Origin: Limiplasma merdipullorum
GTDB taxonomy: Bacteria; Bacillota; Clostridia; Christensenellales; Aristaeellaceae
Direction of reading: 5' to 3'
DNA length: 7,461 bases
Assembly: GCA_018711955.1 (NCBI GenBank)
Contig: DVHQ01000272.1
Span: forward strand, 1 to 7,461
In this document: positions 5,474 through 7,461 of the stretch, piece after piece
Position numbering within the stretch: the first letter of the stretch is position 1
Layout of the letters: the number at the start of each line of letters is the position of its first letter
The notes under the pieces: generated by a model
What the model was told of the DNA's origin: nothing
What the model saw: only the letters and a program-made list of their open reading frames with translations
Databases searched by the model: none
Program-made: the position numbers and the translations under genes

Positions 5474-7461
5474 TCAAGATGCAATGTCCACCATCCGGTC
5501 TACCACCAGTTGCCTGAATTCAGGAGACAGCGTAATAAAGTAAGCCGTAAACCCTGTTACCCGCACTACCAGATCGGGATAAAGCTCCGGATTTTTATGT
5601 GCTGCCCTTACCTTTTGCGCATCCACAATGTTGACGTTTATCAGCGTGCCACCCTGCTGCAAATGCGTCTTGAGCAGTGCCATCACCTTTTCTACACCAC
5701 CCTGCGCCTGAGTAATACCAGGGTCCAGCTCAAGCTGGAAGGGACTGGTATTCCCCATGCCGCACTGGGCAGCCACAATGGCCTCGCTCATGGTGGTCAT
5801 GGCCCCGTTTGGCACAGAACCCGGCATGGGATTGGCGCCATGGTTGATAGCTGTGCCCGCGCGGCGGCCATCGGGCGTGGCCCCCACGCAGCTGCCAAAC
5901 AAAAGGGTTTTGGACCAGGAGAACATGCCGGGAATAAAAATTTCACCTTCATGCGCTTCCAGATGAACCACCAGATCACTGAACTGTGCACACAATTTGC
6001 GTACCCAGTCCTCTGCCGGCGAATTCCACTGGCCAAACTTGGGCGCAGATTTCAGTACCGCCTGAATATAGGCGCCCTCTTCACACTGGAAATCTGTGCG
6101 CAGCGCCTCCTCCACCTGTTCCCAGGACAACGTTTTCTCGCGTTCCACTCGGGTTTCCAGCGCCGCAAACGAATCTGCCACCACGGCGATACCCGCGCCA
6201 TCCACACCGATATTATAGTATTGCAGGCTATGGTCGGATGCGTCGCGTCCCGTCTCCACCGGACCTACAGTGACCAGGTTCAAAAACAGCTCGGGGTTGT
6301 TTTGATAGTTGAGGCGAAGGTGCATGTCGGTGGTCTCGGCCACCACGCGAAGCACAATTTTCAAATGTTTCTCGTACAGTGACTGGAGGCGGGCTACGGA
6401 GCGCTCGCCATGATCAAACATCTCATAAAGCGCTACCTCAAATACCCGCGCCAGGTTCACCTTAATGCTGTCGTTGAGGGGATATTCGATGCCTGGGATA
6501 GCCATCCAGTTGCAGCCTACGGCAATTCGCCGGCGGGCTAACTCAGGCGTAAAGCCGCGCCGCACAAAGCCCTGAACCAGCGACTGGTCTCCCGAAAAGC
6601 GCGGCCAGCCATTTTTGTGCTGAAAAAGCAGTTCCACACACCGGCGGAAGAAAGGTTCCGGCAGACCCTCATGCACGCGCACCGTCAGGTTAGAGGAAAC
6701 ATTGAGACGGTCAGCCGCTTCCAGAATGAGCCAAGATACCCGGCTGACCATATCGCGGCCCTGTTCATCCGGTCCGCCCAGCTGGTAATACTTTGTATCG
6801 CTCAACAGCAGCCCCGCAATGTAGAACACGGCATCCTCGTCGTCGATTCTGTGCTCCTGAACATCCCGTTCATAGAAGGGACGAAGCAGCTCGTCAAGCT
6901 GACCTCCCGCGCCCTCACGGTTAAAACTGCGGCCAAAGATATTGTACCAGCTGATAAATTGACAAGCCTCCCTGAGCGTTGTCGGCGGCTCCAATGTGAC
7001 GCGTCGGTTGGCTTCCAGCATCTGGCGCAAATTGTCGGCGATCAGCGGATCGGTTTCAGCAGCCAGTTTTTCGGCGATGCAGTCCGTGGTGCGCTCCATC
7101 CATTCGATGCAGGTGTGCAGAAACATTTCTTCCGCACGATAAAAGGCGCGCTGGTCCTCGGTTTCGTTGTTGATGTCAGCATACCGCTCCACCTTTTGGA
7201 GCAGCCCGCCCCAGCCCAGCTGCATGGCGATACGTACGTCTCCGCAGAGATGATGCATCTGACCCAGTCCATGATCGATGCAATAACGGTCAATGAGCTC
7301 CTGCCAGGGCGAAAGATCCCAGTTTTCATGCCAGCGCAGTTTGCGGAATTTTTGCAAAATGCGAAAGAAGTTGCCCGCCATGCTGTTTTGGGGCACCACC
7401 ACCGGCGGAAAGCTGCGCACCATATCGCGGTAGTTTTCAGACCAGCCGTCATAGCCGTGAA
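5474..7461 (-). CDS. Glycyl radical enzyme, pyruvate formate-lyase superfamily, function unassigned (N-terminus cut off)
   Basis: The frame is open from the right window edge to the TGA at 5474-5476. It covers about 661 residues, and the codons before the in-frame ATG at 7423 stay open (HGYDGWSENYRD), so the true start is outside the window. Numbering here is from that ATG. The early segment VVVPQNSMAGN (8-18) resembles the region found some tens of residues into other glycyl radical enzymes. GQLDELLRPFYERD (174-187) is a typical family segment. The catalytic Cys304 lies in AVGCNWMAIPG. The glycyl radical site is Gly624 in RVTGFTAYF, 25 residues from the C-terminus, as in classic pyruvate formate-lyase. 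In glycyl radical dehydratases and several decarboxylases the active-site motif is Cys-X-Glu; here the Glu position is Trp306, so the substrate and reaction cannot be assigned. No radical-SAM activating enzyme is in the window. It is convergent with the uronate genes, so a shared pathway is possible but not shown. Confidence 0.9.
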   Translation of the reverse strand, partial: HGYDGWSENYRDMVRSFPPVVVPQNSMAGNFFRILQKFRKLRWHENWDLSPWQELIDRYCIDHGLGQMHHLCGDVRIAMQLGWGGLLQKVERYADINNETEDQRAFYRAEEMFLHTCIEWMERTTDCIAEKLAAETDPLIADNLRQMLEANRRVTLEPPTTLREACQFISWYNIFGRSFNREGAGGQLDELLRPFYERDVQEHRIDDEDAVFYIAGLLLSDTKYYQLGGPDEQGRDMVSRVSWLILEAADRLNVSSNLTVRVHEGLPEPFFRRCVELLFQHKNGWPRFSGDQSLVQGFVRRGFTPELARRRIAVGCNWMAIPGIEYPLNDSIKVNLARVFEVALYEMFDHGERSVARLQSLYEKHLKIVLRVVAETTDMHLRLNYQNNPELFLNLVTVGPVETGRDASDHSLQYYNIGVDGAGIAVVADSFAALETRVEREKTLSWEQVEEALRTDFQCEEGAYIQAVLKSAPKFGQWNSPAEDWVRKLCAQFSDLVVHLEAHEGEIFIPGMFSWSKTLLFGSCVGATPDGRRAGTAINHGANPMPGSVPNGAMTTMSEAIVAAQCGMGNTSPFQLELDPGITQAQGGVEKVMALLKTHLQQGGTLINVNIVDAQKVRAAHKNPELYPDLVVRVTGFTAYFITLSPEFRQLVVDRMVDIAS

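Noticed and set aside
5351..6382. Plus-strand open frame of 343 codons opposite the glycyl radical enzyme
   Set aside because: It lies mostly antisense to the conserved C-terminal half of that enzyme, with no ribosome binding site or family resemblance.

Overview
This window looks like part of a hexuronate (D-galacturonate) catabolic locus from a fairly GC-rich member of the Bacillota, probably a gut-type anaerobic clostridium. The taxonomic guess is inference. It rests on strong GGAGG-type ribosome binding sites, an exact TTGACA/TATAAT promoter, the uxaBA plus kdgA-kdgK gene set, an IclR-type regulator, and a glycyl radical enzyme, which implies anaerobic life.

Plus strand, left to right: the 3' end of uxaB (tagaturonate reductase, to 454); uxaA (altronate dehydratase, 457-1938); two tandem intrinsic terminators (1953-1983 and 2001-2033); a consensus promoter (2049-2078) and a perfect 16-bp palindromic operator (2102-2117) in front of an IclR-family regulator (2133-2894); kdgA (2984-3940), a KDPG aldolase fused to a C-terminal VOC/glyoxalase-like domain; and kdgK (3983-5017), followed by a hairpin terminator (5032-5069).

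Together these genes convert tagaturonate to altronate (UxaB), then 2-keto-3-deoxygluconate (UxaA), then KDPG (KdgK), then pyruvate and glyceraldehyde-3-phosphate (KdgA). Only the uronate isomerase (uxaC) and a transporter are missing from the pathway, and both could lie outside the window. The promoter and operator ahead of the regulator suggest that iclR-kdgA-kdgK is one autoregulated transcription unit, separate from uxaBA.

From 5018 to 5473 there is no convincing gene. This stretch holds the kdgK terminator, a region of imperfect nested inverted repeats (5075-5201), and a perfect 14-bp-stem hairpin (5231-5263). It may be a dispersed intergenic repeat.

The right end, on the minus strand and convergent with kdgK, is a glycyl radical enzyme of the pyruvate formate-lyase superfamily (5474 to the window edge, N-terminus cut off). 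It keeps the C-terminal glycyl radical motif and the active-site cysteine. However, the Glu usual two residues after that Cys in glycyl radical dehydratases is replaced by Trp (G-C-N-W-M), so its reaction cannot be assigned. It is the most likely source of undescribed biochemistry here.
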